Shown here: in pieces, positions 44,356-53,515 of the stretch
How positions within the stretch are numbered: position 1 is the first letter of the stretch
Layout of the letters: each line of letters starts with the position of its first letter
NCBI GenBank assembly: GCA_046294815.1
Contig: JBKBOJ010000007.1
Span: 1-56,842 of the forward strand
From: Pelomonas sp046294815
Lineage (GTDB): Bacteria; Pseudomonadota; Gammaproteobacteria; Burkholderiales; Burkholderiaceae_C
Direction of reading: 5' to 3'
Length of the DNA: 56,842 nucleotides
Notes under the pieces: generated by a model
Database searches by the model: none
Told to the model about the DNA's origin: nothing
Seen by the model: the letters and a program-made list of their open reading frames with translations, nothing else
Made by a program: the position numbers and the translations under genes

Positions 44356-45702
44356 ATGCCCGGCGTGACCGCTCCCGCCGACGACCTGCCCAGCCACATC
44401 GGCCGCTACCAGGTGCTCAAGCGCCTGGGCGAGGGTGCCACGAGCGACGTTTTCCTGGCGCACGACCCCTTCCAGGGCGTGGATGTGGCCATCAAGCGCA
44501 TGCGCAGCTGGGCGTCGCCGCCCGACGCGCCTGGCAGCGACTTCAGCAACCGCTTCTTCAGCGCCGAGGCTGCGCTGGCCGGGCGGCTGAACCATCCCAA
44601 CGTGGTGGCCATCCTGGATGCGGTGTCGGAGGACGCCTTGCCTTACCTGGTCATGGAGTATGTGCCGGGCGTCACGCTCAAGCATTTCTGCCGCAGCGAC
44701 CGGCTGCTGCCGCTGGAGCAGATCGTCGAGCTGGCCTTCAAGTGCGCGATGGCGCTGGGCTATGTGTTCCGCCAGGGCATCATCCACCGCGACGTCAAGC
44801 CCGCCAACCTGTTGGCCGTGTTGGACGGCATGGGCCAGGTGGTGAACGTGAAGGTCAGCGACTTCGGCTCGGCGCTGAACCTGCATGCCGACTCGACGCA
44901 GGTCCACCGCGTGGGTTCGCTGGCCTACATGCCGCCCGAGCAGATCGAAGGCGGCGATGTGGACTGCCGCGCCGACATCTACGCGCTGGGTGCCGTGCTC
45001 TACCACCTGATCGCCGGCCGCCCGCCCTTCGACGCCCAGCATCAGATGGCGCTGATGCACCAGATCTACCATCAGCCGCCGCTGCCGCTGGTCGGCCAGC
45101 GCCCTGGCGTCACCGAGGCGCTGGATGCTGTGGTGCTGCGCGCGCTGGCCAAGCAGCCCCGGGAGCGCTATCCCGACTGGGACAGCTTTGCCCAGGCGCT
45201 GTCGGCGCTGGTGGCCGGACATCAGGTGCCATTGAACCGACTGGGCGAGGTGCGCGACTCCGAGCGCTTCAACCTGCTGCGTTCGCTGGAGTTCTTCGCC
45301 GAGTTCGACGACGTGCAGCTGTGGGAGGTGGTGCGGCGCGCGCGCTGGAAGCGCTATCCGCGGGGCCATGCGCTGTTCAAGCGCGGCCAGGAGGGCAACA
45401 GCTTCCACATCATTGCGCAGGGCGAGGTGGAGGTGTTCCGCGAGGGGCGCCTGGTCGCCACGCTGGGCCAGGGCACGTCGGTGGGCGAGATGGCGTATCT
45501 CGCGCCCAACCCCGACCTGCGCCGCCACAGCGCCGACATCAAGGTCAGCCAGGAATGCACCACGCTGTGCTTCACGCCAGAGTCGCTGGGGCAGCTCAGC
45601 CCCGAGTGCCAGCACCGCTTTGACCGTGGTTTCATCCGCGTGCTGGTGCGCCGACTGCACGCCGCGCACGAGGCGCTGGCGCATCCACGGCGCATCCTTT
45701 GA
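44356..45702 (+). CDS. Ser/Thr protein kinase with C-terminal cyclic-nucleotide-binding-like domain
   Basis: A 448-residue Hanks-type kinase. Glycine loop GEGATS (25-30), Lys47 in AIKRM, HRD 144-146 in HRDVKPAN, DFG 169-171, and PPEQ at the activation-segment end are intact, so it should be active. Residues 318-410 form a cNMP-binding-like beta-barrel (FKRGQEGNSFHIIAQGEVEV, VGEMAYL), with a GE pair as in the phosphate-binding cassette. No transmembrane segment. Nucleotide regulation of the kinase is inferred. The ATG at 44356 is chosen; a GTG at 44365 is possible. The very long upstream open frame is antisense to argS. Confidence 0.88.
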   Translation: MPGVTAPADDLPSHIGRYQVLKRLGEGATSDVFLAHDPFQGVDVAIKRMRSWASPPDAPGSDFSNRFFSAEAALAGRLNHPNVVAILDAVSEDALPYLVMEYVPGVTLKHFCRSDRLLPLEQIVELAFKCAMALGYVFRQGIIHRDVKPANLLAVLDGMGQVVNVKVSDFGSALNLHADSTQVHRVGSLAYMPPEQIEGGDVDCRADIYALGAVLYHLIAGRPPFDAQHQMALMHQIYHQPPLPLVGQRPGVTEALDAVVLRALAKQPRERYPDWDSFAQALSALVAGHQVPLNRLGEVRDSERFNLLRSLEFFAEFDDVQLWEVVRRARWKRYPRGHALFKRGQEGNSFHIIAQGEVEVFREGRLVATLGQGTSVGEMAYLAPNPDLRRHSADIKVSQECTTLCFTPESLGQLSPECQHRFDRGFIRVLVRRLHAAHEALAHPRRIL

Positions 45703-45795
45703 CTTGTTGAGCCCGGTCTATGCCCCACTTCACAGCGTCGGGTGCGCATGCTTGAATCGGCCCGCCACTCACTCTCCAGAGGAAGGAGATACCCG

Positions 45796-46092
45796 ATGAA
45801 ACGCTTTACCCTCGCAATGATGCTCGGCTGCGCCGCCTTGGCCGCCCAGGCCGCCGACAAGGCCCCCACGGCCCAGCAGTCCAAGATGACCACCTGCAAC
45901 AAGGAGGCCGGCGACAAGAAGGGCGACGAGCGCAAGGCCTTCATGAAGGAATGCCTGTCGGCCAAGCCCGCGGCCGCCGCCAGTGGCACGCCGCAGCAGC
46001 AGAAGATGAAGGCCTGCAACGCCGAGGCCAAGGGCAAGACCGGTGACGAGCGCAAGGCCTTCATGAAGCAATGCCTGAGCGCCAAGACCTGA
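45796..46092 (+). CDS. PsiF repeat-containing exported protein
   Basis: A 98-residue protein with a signal peptide (MKRFTLAMMLGCAALAAQA) and two PsiF repeats, QQSKMTTCNKEAGDKKGDER and QQQKMKACNAEAKGKTGDER, each ending AFMKxCLSAK with two Cys. PsiF of E. coli is induced by phosphate starvation; its role is unknown. The ATG at 45796 follows AAGGAGAT. A terminator hairpin lies at 46118. An upstream in-frame ATG at 45742 is rejected. Confidence 0.9.
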   Translation: MKRFTLAMMLGCAALAAQAADKAPTAQQSKMTTCNKEAGDKKGDERKAFMKECLSAKPAAAASGTPQQQKMKACNAEAKGKTGDERKAFMKQCLSAKT

Positions 46093-46117
46093 CAGGGCCT
46101 GCCGCCCTCGTCGCGAG

Positions 46118-46143
46118 GCCACCTGCGGGTGGCTTTGTACTTT
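46118..46143 (+). terminator. Intrinsic terminator after PsiF-like gene
   Basis: A 6-bp stem GCCACC / GGTGGC with a TGCG loop (46118-46133) is followed by TTTGTACTTT. It ends the PsiF-like transcript 26 bases after its stop. Confidence 0.7.
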
Positions 46144-46264
46144 GTGGCGTCGGCGTTGTCCGACAGCCGGGCGGCGTGGCGGCTGGCTTGCGGGGCCGCT
46201 CCGCGCGTCGACACTGGGTTCATTGACGGCCACCTCGATGCCGCACCCCGGAAAGGACCCGACC

Positions 46265-46522
46265 ATGAACGCCATTGCCGCCTCGTCTCCCCGCAGCGCC
46301 AGCGCCTGCTGGCACATCAGCGCCTTCGCGCTGGCCGCCGCGACGCTGCTGGTGTTGAGCGGCTGCGCCGGCATGTCGGCGCGTGAGACCAGCACCGTCG
46401 TCGGTGCCACCGCCGGTGCGGTCGTGGGCGGTGTCGTGACCGGCAGCACCGCCGGCGCCGCCGTGGGCGCGGCGGCCGGCGGCGTCATCGGCAACGAGTT
46501 GTCCAAAAAGCGCCACCGCTGA
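46265..46522 (+). CDS. Glycine-zipper lipoprotein (OsmB/YMGG-like)
   Basis: An 85-residue lipoprotein. A signal with lipobox LSGCAG is followed by SARETSTVVGATAGAVVGGV, VTGSTAGAAVGAAAGGVIGN, and a basic tail, giving a glycine-zipper 2TM pattern. Such proteins sit in the outer membrane and are often stress-induced. The ATG at 46265 lies about 7 bases after GGAAAGGA. The N-terminal 30 residues before the hydrophobic core are longer than usual; an internal start is possible. Confidence 0.82.
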   Translation: MNAIAASSPRSASACWHISAFALAAATLLVLSGCAGMSARETSTVVGATAGAVVGGVVTGSTAGAAVGAAAGGVIGNELSKKRHR

Positions 46523-46554
46523 GGCGGCGCAACGCACCAAGCCCGACAGCAGGT

Positions 46555-49548
46555 TCAGAACTTGTACCGCGCTTCCAGGTAGTACTGGCGGCCGCTGGCG
46601 TCCACCTTCTGCTGTTCGGCCTCGCTGTAGCGGTAGGTGGCACGCACCGGGTTGGTCAGGTTGGTGGCGCTGAAGGCGATTTGCACGCTCGGCGTGACGT
46701 TGTAGTTGGCCGAGAAGGCCACGTTGGACACCGGTGCCGCGATCGTCGGGGCGTTGGGCATCAGCACGCCGCCCACGGTGGACATGCCCTGGCTGTTGGC
46801 CGTCGGTGCCGGCGCCGTGGTGCTGGCCACGTACTCGCTGCGGTAGTTGTAGACCAGGCGCGCGCTGAAGCTGTCGTTCTCCCAGTACACACCCAGGTTG
46901 CCGGCCAGTTTGGAGGCGCCGGTCATCGGGCGGCCGTCTTCCACGCTGGTCTCGGCATAGCTGGCGTTGGACTGGAAGCCGAAGCCCCAGAACAGGGGCT
47001 GCTCCCAGGCCAGCTCGACGCCGCGGATGCGGGCCTTCTGCTGCGTGGAGCTGTTGATCATGTAGGTGCGGTAGTCGTTGATGCTGCCGTCGTACAGATC
47101 CACCGTCTGGCCGGTGGCCGTGCCGCCGGTCTTGGCGTAGCCGTCGATCAGCGAGCTGAAGGCCGAGATGGCCAGCATGGAGCGCTTGGCGTAGTACCAG
47201 GCCAGCGAGACATCCAGGTTGCGCGCGTTCAGCGGTTTCAGATTGGGGTTGGGGCCGGTGACCGTACAGCCGGAGGACGTGCAGCTGGGGCTGCTGTAGG
47301 TGGCGCCATACAGGTTGTAGTTCTGGCGGCCGATGGTCTTGGAGAGGCCCAGGCGAGCGATGACGCCCTGACCGAAGTCGTAGCGCAGGTTCAGGCTGGG
47401 CAGGATGTCGTCGAAGACGCGCCGGGTGGTCTCCTTGCGGTAGATGGTGCCGGTGGTGCCGTTGAAGGGCACGTTGTCGTAGTAGGGCTGGCCTTCGCCC
47501 GCGTCGATGATGGCGTCGGGGTACTTGGCGCAGGGCACGAAGGGCTTGCCCGGCTCGATGCGCACGCAGCTGCCCGCCGGGATGGGCACCGGGGCGCGCG
47601 AGGTGACGGTGGTGCGCACCAGCCGCACGCCGACGTTGCCCGACCACTTGTTGCCTTCCAGGTTCTGCATCAGGTAGGCCGCGCTCTGGATCTCGCGCAG
47701 GTCGATGGAGTTCGCGATGCGGCGCTCCCACTGCGGGTTGGTCTGCTTGGCGAGGTTGGTGTCGAAGTAGGTCGTCAGGAAATCTCTGGAGAAGTAGAAG
47801 CCCGTGTTGTCGAACTTGCCACCGAGGTACTGACCAAAGTCGCTCGGGTAGGGGACGGCCTGCGCCGGGTCCACCGGCACCAGGGCGCTGGACTTGGCAG
47901 CCACCGTCGAGAGGCCGTACTGGCGGCGGTGGTCGGCATTGCGCAAGCCGAAGGCCAGCGAGCTGAAGATGCCGCTGTCCTGCGTGTACTCGCCGTCGAA
48001 GGCGAAGCTCTTCTCGCTGTCCACCGTGTGATAGCGGTTCATGCCGCTGCGGCTGGTCAGGCGGTAGCCCGGCGTGCCGGCCGGCGCAGTGCTGGCCAGC
48101 GGCACGGTGCCGCTGCCGGCGTTGATCCAGCTGAAGTCCGGGGCCTTGTGGAGGTCGGTGATGTCGTACTTGATGCCCTGGCCGTAGCGCGAGAAGGTCA
48201 GGCCGCGGTCCATGTCGGTGTGGCCGATGCCCTTGGTCGTCGTCAGCAGGCCCTTGATCGTCAGGCGGTCGCTGACCACCCATTTGCCGTCCAGGTCCAG
48301 GAAGCCGGAGCTGGCGTAGGCGCCGCTGCGGTAGAAGCCTTCGGAGTCCCCCACGTACTGGGCCGGCAGCCCGTCGGCGTAGGAGATCTCGGCCGACTTC
48401 AGCACGCGCAGCTTGTGGCCATAGATGGTCGTTTCCTCGACGATGACCGGGTTCTTGATGGACGCGTAGACGCGCTGGCCATTGACGTTGGTGGGCGTGG
48501 TGCCGCCCAGCGGGCCGGCGCGGCCGGTCAGCATGTTGTAGATGGCACCCATCGTGGCGCGGCCGAAGTTGGAGGCGTTCATCTTGGAGTAGAAGCCCGT
48601 CATGCCGACTTCGGTGCTGCGGGTGGGCTTGAGCTGCGCGGAGAACATGCCGCCCTTGCGGTCACGCACGCCTTCGACGAACTCGGTGGACATGGAGCCG
48701 GGTATGCGCACGCCCTCCAGGTCCGCGGCCTTGTAGCCGGTGCCGGCCAGCGAGGCGTCGGTGATGCCCAGCATGGTGGCGGTGCTGATCTGGTCCCAGC
48801 CGGAGTTGGCGCCGTAGGCGAAGCGCGAGGCCGTGTCGCGGCGGATGTAGCGCTTCTCGGCGAACAACTGGCCGATGAAGCCCAGCGTGCTGTCCTCGTT
48901 CTTCCAGTTCAGGCTGGCGTTGAGCTGCGGGCTGGTCTTGCCCGGCAGGTCCGCGTACACGCCACCGGCGCTGACCACGCCGCTGAAGCCCTTCGGGCCG
49001 TCCAGGGGCTTGCGGGTCGTCACGTTGATGGTGCCGGCCAGGCCGCCGTCGGCGATGTTGGCCTGAGAGGTTTTGTAGACGGTGGCGCGGTTGAGCACCG
49101 ACGAGGGCATCAGCGACAGGCTGGTGGAGCGGCTGCTGGAGGCCTGGTCGGTGATGTACCAGTCGCCGCCCGAGACGGTGTGGCCGTTGAACAGGATCAG
49201 CGACATGTCCGGGTTGGTGCCGCGCATGGCGACCTTCTCGGCCTCGTCGTAGTCGGTCCGCACGGCCACGCCCACGACCCGCTGCAGCGAGTCGGCCAGG
49301 TTCTTGTCGGGCATCTTGCCCACGTCCAGCGCGGTGATGACGTCCACGTTGGCCGAGGCGTCGCGCTTGGCGTCCAGCGAGCTCTGCAGCGAGGCGCGGA
49401 TGCCCGTGACGACGACGGCTTCCAACTGCGGCTTGGACTTGTCGTCGTTGGCGTTCGGGCTCGGCGCCTGCTGGGCGATGGCGGCGCCTTGCAGGCTCAG
49501 CAGCAGGCCGGCGAGGCCGCAGGCGATGGGGGTGGGCTGGAACTTCAT
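46555..49548 (-). CDS. TonB-dependent receptor (TIGR01782-like, saccharide type)
   Basis: A 997-residue outer-membrane receptor. The ATG at 49548 gives a signal peptide (MKFQPTPIACGLAGLLL to AIAQ). The plug starts LEAVVVTGIRASLQSSLDAK, the N-terminal signature of Xanthomonas/Caulobacter-type TonB receptors (TIGR01782), many of which import plant oligosaccharides. The 22-strand barrel ends in YYLEARYKF with the terminal aromatic residue. No sugar enzymes adjoin it, so the ligand cannot be assigned. An in-frame upstream start at 49635 is rejected for lack of a signal. Confidence 0.92.
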   Translation of the reverse strand: MKFQPTPIACGLAGLLLSLQGAAIAQQAPSPNANDDKSKPQLEAVVVTGIRASLQSSLDAKRDASANVDVITALDVGKMPDKNLADSLQRVVGVAVRTDYDEAEKVAMRGTNPDMSLILFNGHTVSGGDWYITDQASSSRSTSLSLMPSSVLNRATVYKTSQANIADGGLAGTINVTTRKPLDGPKGFSGVVSAGGVYADLPGKTSPQLNASLNWKNEDSTLGFIGQLFAEKRYIRRDTASRFAYGANSGWDQISTATMLGITDASLAGTGYKAADLEGVRIPGSMSTEFVEGVRDRKGGMFSAQLKPTRSTEVGMTGFYSKMNASNFGRATMGAIYNMLTGRAGPLGGTTPTNVNGQRVYASIKNPVIVEETTIYGHKLRVLKSAEISYADGLPAQYVGDSEGFYRSGAYASSGFLDLDGKWVVSDRLTIKGLLTTTKGIGHTDMDRGLTFSRYGQGIKYDITDLHKAPDFSWINAGSGTVPLASTAPAGTPGYRLTSRSGMNRYHTVDSEKSFAFDGEYTQDSGIFSSLAFGLRNADHRRQYGLSTVAAKSSALVPVDPAQAVPYPSDFGQYLGGKFDNTGFYFSRDFLTTYFDTNLAKQTNPQWERRIANSIDLREIQSAAYLMQNLEGNKWSGNVGVRLVRTTVTSRAPVPIPAGSCVRIEPGKPFVPCAKYPDAIIDAGEGQPYYDNVPFNGTTGTIYRKETTRRVFDDILPSLNLRYDFGQGVIARLGLSKTIGRQNYNLYGATYSSPSCTSSGCTVTGPNPNLKPLNARNLDVSLAWYYAKRSMLAISAFSSLIDGYAKTGGTATGQTVDLYDGSINDYRTYMINSSTQQKARIRGVELAWEQPLFWGFGFQSNASYAETSVEDGRPMTGASKLAGNLGVYWENDSFSARLVYNYRSEYVASTTAPAPTANSQGMSTVGGVLMPNAPTIAAPVSNVAFSANYNVTPSVQIAFSATNLTNPVRATYRYSEAEQQKVDASGRQYYLEARYKF

Positions 49549-49706
49549 GCGTGTGTTGTCCTTGCGTTGCCGAATGCAAAGATTCTTGCGACACCCGACA
49601 CGCCCAGTCAGCGGCCATGGCCTCGAAGTCGGCACGGCAACAACACTCCGCGCATCACGGAATGGCCTCGGACCATGTGCTCCGGTTATGGCGGGCGCGT
49701 TGGTGC

Positions 49707-50666
49707 TCAGACCGCGTGGCAGGCCACGCGCCGGCCATCCACTTCGCGCAGCGCCGGCGCCTCGTCGCGGCAGCGCGGCTGCGCCAGCGGGCAGCGCTTG
49801 TGGAAGGCGCAGCCCGTGGGTGGGTTCAGCGGGCTGGGCAGCTCGCCGTGGATGACGATGCGCTCGCGGCGGTCGGCCGCGCGCAGCGCCGGCGTGGCGC
49901 TCATCAGCGCCCGCGTGTAGGGGTGCAGCGGGCGCGCGAACAAGGTCCGCTTGGCGCCCACCTCCACGGCCGCACCGAGGTACATCACCATGACCTCGTC
50001 GGCCACATGCTCCACCACCGCCAGGTTGTGCGAGATGAAGACATAGCCGGTGCCGAACTCGTCCTGCAGGTCCATGAACAGGTTCAGGATCTGGGCCTGG
50101 ATGGACACGTCCAGCGCGCTGACCGGTTCGTCGGCGACGACGATGCCCGGGTTCAGGATCATGGCCCGCGCAATCGCGATGCGCTGGCGCTGGCCGCCAG
50201 AGAACATGTGCGGATAGCGGCGCAGGTGCTCGGGCCGCAGGCCCACCTTGGCGGCGAGCTGCTCCACGCGCTCCTGGCGCTCGGCCGCCGACAGCGGCGT
50301 GTTGATCAGCAGCGGCTCGGCCAGCGTCGTCGCGATGGTCTTGCGCGGGTTCAGCGACGCGAACGGGTTCTGGAACACCATTTGCACGTCGCGCCGCAGC
50401 GTCTTGAGCGTGGCCTTGTCGGCCGTTGCGGCATCGGTGCCGCGGATCTTCAATGCACCGCGCGTGGGCGGCTCGATCAGCGTCAGCTGGCGCGCCAGCG
50501 TGCTCTTGCCGCAGCCGGACTCGCCGACGACCGCCAGGGTCTTCTTCGCTGCCAGCGTGAAGCTGACGCCGTTGAGCGCCCTGACGGTGGCCTTCGGCCT
50601 GAACAGGCCGCGGCTGACCGTGTAGTGGCGGGCGAGGTCCGTCGCTTCGAGCAGGAGTTCAGACAT
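49707..50666 (-). CDS. dppF: Peptide ABC transporter ATP-binding protein (DppF/OppF-like)
   Basis: A 319-residue ATPase of the peptide/nickel subfamily. Walker A GESGCGKST, signature FSGGQRQRIAIARAM, Walker B VADEPVSALDVS, and the C-terminal oligopeptide-ABC extension with its Cys-rich CAFHKRCPLAQPRC segment. It pairs with the next ATPase to power import. The start overlaps the dppD stop by 8 bases. It is the last gene of the operon. Confidence 0.93.
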   Translation of the reverse strand: MSELLLEATDLARHYTVSRGLFRPKATVRALNGVSFTLAAKKTLAVVGESGCGKSTLARQLTLIEPPTRGALKIRGTDAATADKATLKTLRRDVQMVFQNPFASLNPRKTIATTLAEPLLINTPLSAAERQERVEQLAAKVGLRPEHLRRYPHMFSGGQRQRIAIARAMILNPGIVVADEPVSALDVSIQAQILNLFMDLQDEFGTGYVFISHNLAVVEHVADEVMVMYLGAAVEVGAKRTLFARPLHPYTRALMSATPALRAADRRERIVIHGELPSPLNPPTGCAFHKRCPLAQPRCRDEAPALREVDGRRVACHAV

Positions 50667-51609
50667 GGGCCGCGGCCTCCACTGGGAAGAAGCAGCGCAC
50701 GCCCTGCTGCAGTGCCGGCCGTTCGGCGCGGCAGCGCTCCTGTGCGCGCGGGCAGCGCGGCGACAGCAGGCAGCCCGCGGGCCGGTCCAGCGCTCCGGGC
50801 ACGATGCCCGGCAGCGCCGACAGCCGCTTCGCGCCCTTGTTGTGTTCGGGAATCGCGGCCAGCAGCGCGTTCGTGTAGGGGTGGCGCGGCGCGTCGAACA
50901 GATCCGGCACCGGGCCGGTCTCGACGACCTGGCCTGCGTACATGACGGCCACGCGCTGGGCCATCTCGGCGACGACTGCGAGGTCGTGCGTGATCATGAT
51001 CAGCCCCATGCCCTGCTCGCGCTGCAGCTTCATGAGCAGCGCCATGATCTGGGCCTGGATGGTCACGTCCAGCGCGGTGGTGGGCTCGTCGGCGATCAGC
51101 AGCTTCGGACTGCAGGCAATGGCCATCGCGATCATCACGCGCTGGTTCATGCCGCCGGAGAGCTGGTGCGGGTAGGCGTTGGCGCGGTTGGCGGCGTCGG
51201 GAATCTCCACCTGTTCCAGCAGCTCCACCACCCGCTTCTTCGCGGCGCCGCCGCGCAGGCCCAGGTGGGTCTTCAGCACCTCGGCGATCTGCGCGCCGAC
51301 GGTGTAGCTGGGGTTGAGGCTGGTCAGCGCATCCTGGAACACCATGGCCACGTCGCGGCCGATCAGCGCACGGCGTTCGCGCGGTGACAGCTTGAGCAGG
51401 TCATGGCCGTTGAACGCCAGCTGGTCGGCGGTCACGACGCCCGGCGCGTCGATCAGGCCCATCACGGCCAGCATGCCGACCGACTTGCCCGACCCGGACT
51501 CGCCCACGATGCCCAGCAGCTCACCGGCGTCCACGCTCAGGTCCACACCGTCCACGGCGGGGAAGTTTCCGAACCGAACGCGCAGGTTCTTGATGTTCAA
51601 CAAGGCCAT
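50659..51609 (-). CDS. dppD: Peptide ABC transporter ATP-binding protein (DppD/OppD-like)
   Basis: A 316-residue ATPase with Walker A GESGSGKSV, signature LSGGMNQRVMIAMAI, Walker B IADEPTTALDV and the terminal CLLSPRCPRAQERC oligopeptide-ABC segment. The ATG at 51609 overlaps the permease stop; the TTG just upstream is unlikely. Together with DppF it forms the heterodimeric ATPase. Confidence 0.93.
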   Translation of the reverse strand: MALLNIKNLRVRFGNFPAVDGVDLSVDAGELLGIVGESGSGKSVGMLAVMGLIDAPGVVTADQLAFNGHDLLKLSPRERRALIGRDVAMVFQDALTSLNPSYTVGAQIAEVLKTHLGLRGGAAKKRVVELLEQVEIPDAANRANAYPHQLSGGMNQRVMIAMAIACSPKLLIADEPTTALDVTIQAQIMALLMKLQREQGMGLIMITHDLAVVAEMAQRVAVMYAGQVVETGPVPDLFDAPRHPYTNALLAAIPEHNKGAKRLSALPGIVPGALDRPAGCLLSPRCPRAQERCRAERPALQQGVRCFFPVEAAAHV

Positions 51610-52502
51610 CAAGCGACTTTCTTCAGCTTCGGGTCCAGCGCATCGCGCAGGCCGTCACCCATCAGGTTGATGACCAGCACCGTCACCAGGATGGTCAGCC
51701 CCGGCAGCGTCACGACCCAGGGTGCACGGGTGATGTAGTCGCGTGCCGACGACAGCATCGTGCCCCACTCGGGCCTGGGCGCCTGCACGCCCAGGCCCAG
51801 GAAACCCAGGCCGGCCGTCTCCAGGATGGCCGACGAGAACGACAGCGTCGCGTTGATGATCAGGGGCGCCATGCAGTTGGGCAGCACGGTGATGAACATC
51901 AGCCGCCCCACGTTTGCGCCCGCCACGCGGCTGGCGGTCACGTAATCGCGGCCGATTTCGGCCAGCGCCGCGGCGCGCGTCAGCCGCACATAGCCCGGCA
52001 GCGCGCCGATGGCAATCGCGATGACGGTGTTGACCAGCCCAGGCCCCAGGATGGTGATGACGCAGATGGCCAGCAGCAGCGAGGGCAGCGCCAGCACGAT
52101 GTCCATCAAGCGCATGATGGCCGGCGCGAGCCAGCGCTGGAAGAACGCCGCCAGCAGACCCAGCAGCACGCCCGGCAGCAGCGACATCAGCACCGCCGCC
52201 AGGCCGATGCCCAGCGAGGTGCGGCCGCCATGCAGCAGGCGCGAGAGCATGTCGCGGCCCAGCTCGTCGGTGCCCAGCAGGAAGCGCGCGCTGCCGCCCT
52301 CGGCCCAGACGGGCGGCGTCAGCATGTGGTCGCGGTACTGCTCGATGGGGTCGTGCGGCGCGAGCAGCGGCGCGAGCAGCGCGGCCCCCGCGATCAGCAC
52401 GAACACGATCAGCGCGACGAAGGCGCCACGGTTGGCGCTGAAGCCCAGCCAGAACTCCCGCAGCGGGCCCGGCGGCTGATGCTCGGTCGGCACGGCGCTC
52501 AT
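51609..52502 (-). CDS. dppC: Peptide ABC transporter permease (DppC-like)
   Basis: A 297-residue permease with the N-terminal OppC/DppC extension (FWLGFSANRGAFVAL) and about six membrane segments. The EAA-type loop is RDYVTASRVAGANVGRLMFI, and the C-terminal half has GLGFLGLGVQAPRPEWG, a DppC hallmark. ATG at 52502 overlaps the dppB stop by one base. Confidence 0.93.
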   Translation of the reverse strand: MSAVPTEHQPPGPLREFWLGFSANRGAFVALIVFVLIAGAALLAPLLAPHDPIEQYRDHMLTPPVWAEGGSARFLLGTDELGRDMLSRLLHGGRTSLGIGLAAVLMSLLPGVLLGLLAAFFQRWLAPAIMRLMDIVLALPSLLLAICVITILGPGLVNTVIAIAIGALPGYVRLTRAAALAEIGRDYVTASRVAGANVGRLMFITVLPNCMAPLIINATLSFSSAILETAGLGFLGLGVQAPRPEWGTMLSSARDYITRAPWVVTLPGLTILVTVLVINLMGDGLRDALDPKLKKVA

Positions 52503-53515
52503 CAATGGCCGCCTCCGCGGATGCGCGGGTTCACCACGCCGTACAACAGGTCCACCACGAGGTTCACCACGATGAAGGTCAGCGCCGAGATCAGGATGCC
52601 GGCCTGCACGACCGGATAGTCACGCCGTGCGATGGAGTCGATCAGCCATTTGCCGATGCCGGGCCAGCTGAAGATGGTCTCGGTCAGCACGGCGCCGGCC
52701 AGCAGGCTGCCGGTCTGCAGGCCCACGACCGTCAGCACCGGGATCAGCGCGTTGCGCAGCGCGTGCACGACGACCACGCGCATCGGCGACAGCCCCTTGG
52801 CGCGGGCGGTGCGCACATAGTCCTCGCGCAGCACCTCGAGCATGCTGGAGCGCGTCATGCGCGCCACCACGGCCAGCGTGCTGGTGCCCAGCACCAGCGC
52901 CGGCAGCACCAGGTGCAGCAGCGCCGACTTGAACGCGCCGGGCTCGCCCGACAGCCAGGCGTCGATCAGCATGAAGCCGGTCACGCGCTCGGGGTCGTAC
53001 TCGATGCCGATGCGGCCGCTGACCGGCGTCCAGCCCAGCTGCACCGAGAGGAACATGATGAGGATCAGCCCCCACCAGAACACCGGCATGGAGTAGCCCA
53101 CCGTGGCCAGGCCCATCACCCCCTGGTCCAGCAGCGAGCCGCGCTTGAGGCTCGCGCTGACGCCCAGCAGCAGCCCCAGGCCCACCGCGAACACCAGCGC
53201 TGCGGTCGCCAGCTCCACGGTCGCCGGGAACAGCGCGACGAACTCCTTGGCCACCGGCTCGCGGCTGACCAGGCTCTCGCCCAGGTCGCCGCGCAGGAGC
53301 TTGCCGACGTAGTCCGCGTACTGCACCGGCAGCGGCTGGTCCAGCCCCATGCGCTTGACCAGAGCAGCGTGTGCCTGCGGGTCCAGCCGGCGCTCGCCCA
53401 TCATCACCTCGATGGGGTCGCCCGGCACCAGGCGGATCAGGCCAAAGGCCACCAGCGTGATGCCGATCAGCGTCGGCACCAGCGTGGCCAGACGTTTGAG
53501 CAGAAAACCCAGCAT
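52502..53515 (-). CDS. dppB: Peptide ABC transporter permease (DppB-like)
   Basis: A 337-residue permease with an N-terminal MLGFLLKRLATLVPTLIGIT and the typical RLVPGDPIEVMMG, an EAA loop (REDYVRTARAKGLSPMRVVV) and ETIFSWPGIGKWLI. The ATG at 53515 overlaps the amidase stop (TGATG), so the amidase and transporter genes form one transcript. Confidence 0.93.
   Translation of the reverse strand: MLGFLLKRLATLVPTLIGITLVAFGLIRLVPGDPIEVMMGERRLDPQAHAALVKRMGLDQPLPVQYADYVGKLLRGDLGESLVSREPVAKEFVALFPATVELATAALVFAVGLGLLLGVSASLKRGSLLDQGVMGLATVGYSMPVFWWGLILIMFLSVQLGWTPVSGRIGIEYDPERVTGFMLIDAWLSGEPGAFKSALLHLVLPALVLGTSTLAVVARMTRSSMLEVLREDYVRTARAKGLSPMRVVVVHALRNALIPVLTVVGLQTGSLLAGAVLTETIFSWPGIGKWLIDSIARRDYPVVQAGILISALTFIVVNLVVDLLYGVVNPRIRGGGH

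Noticed and set aside
46681..49635. Long plus-strand open frame antisense to the TonB receptor
   Set aside because: High GC content leaves long open shadow frames; its composition is low-complexity (Ala/Gly/Val/His-rich) with no domain.
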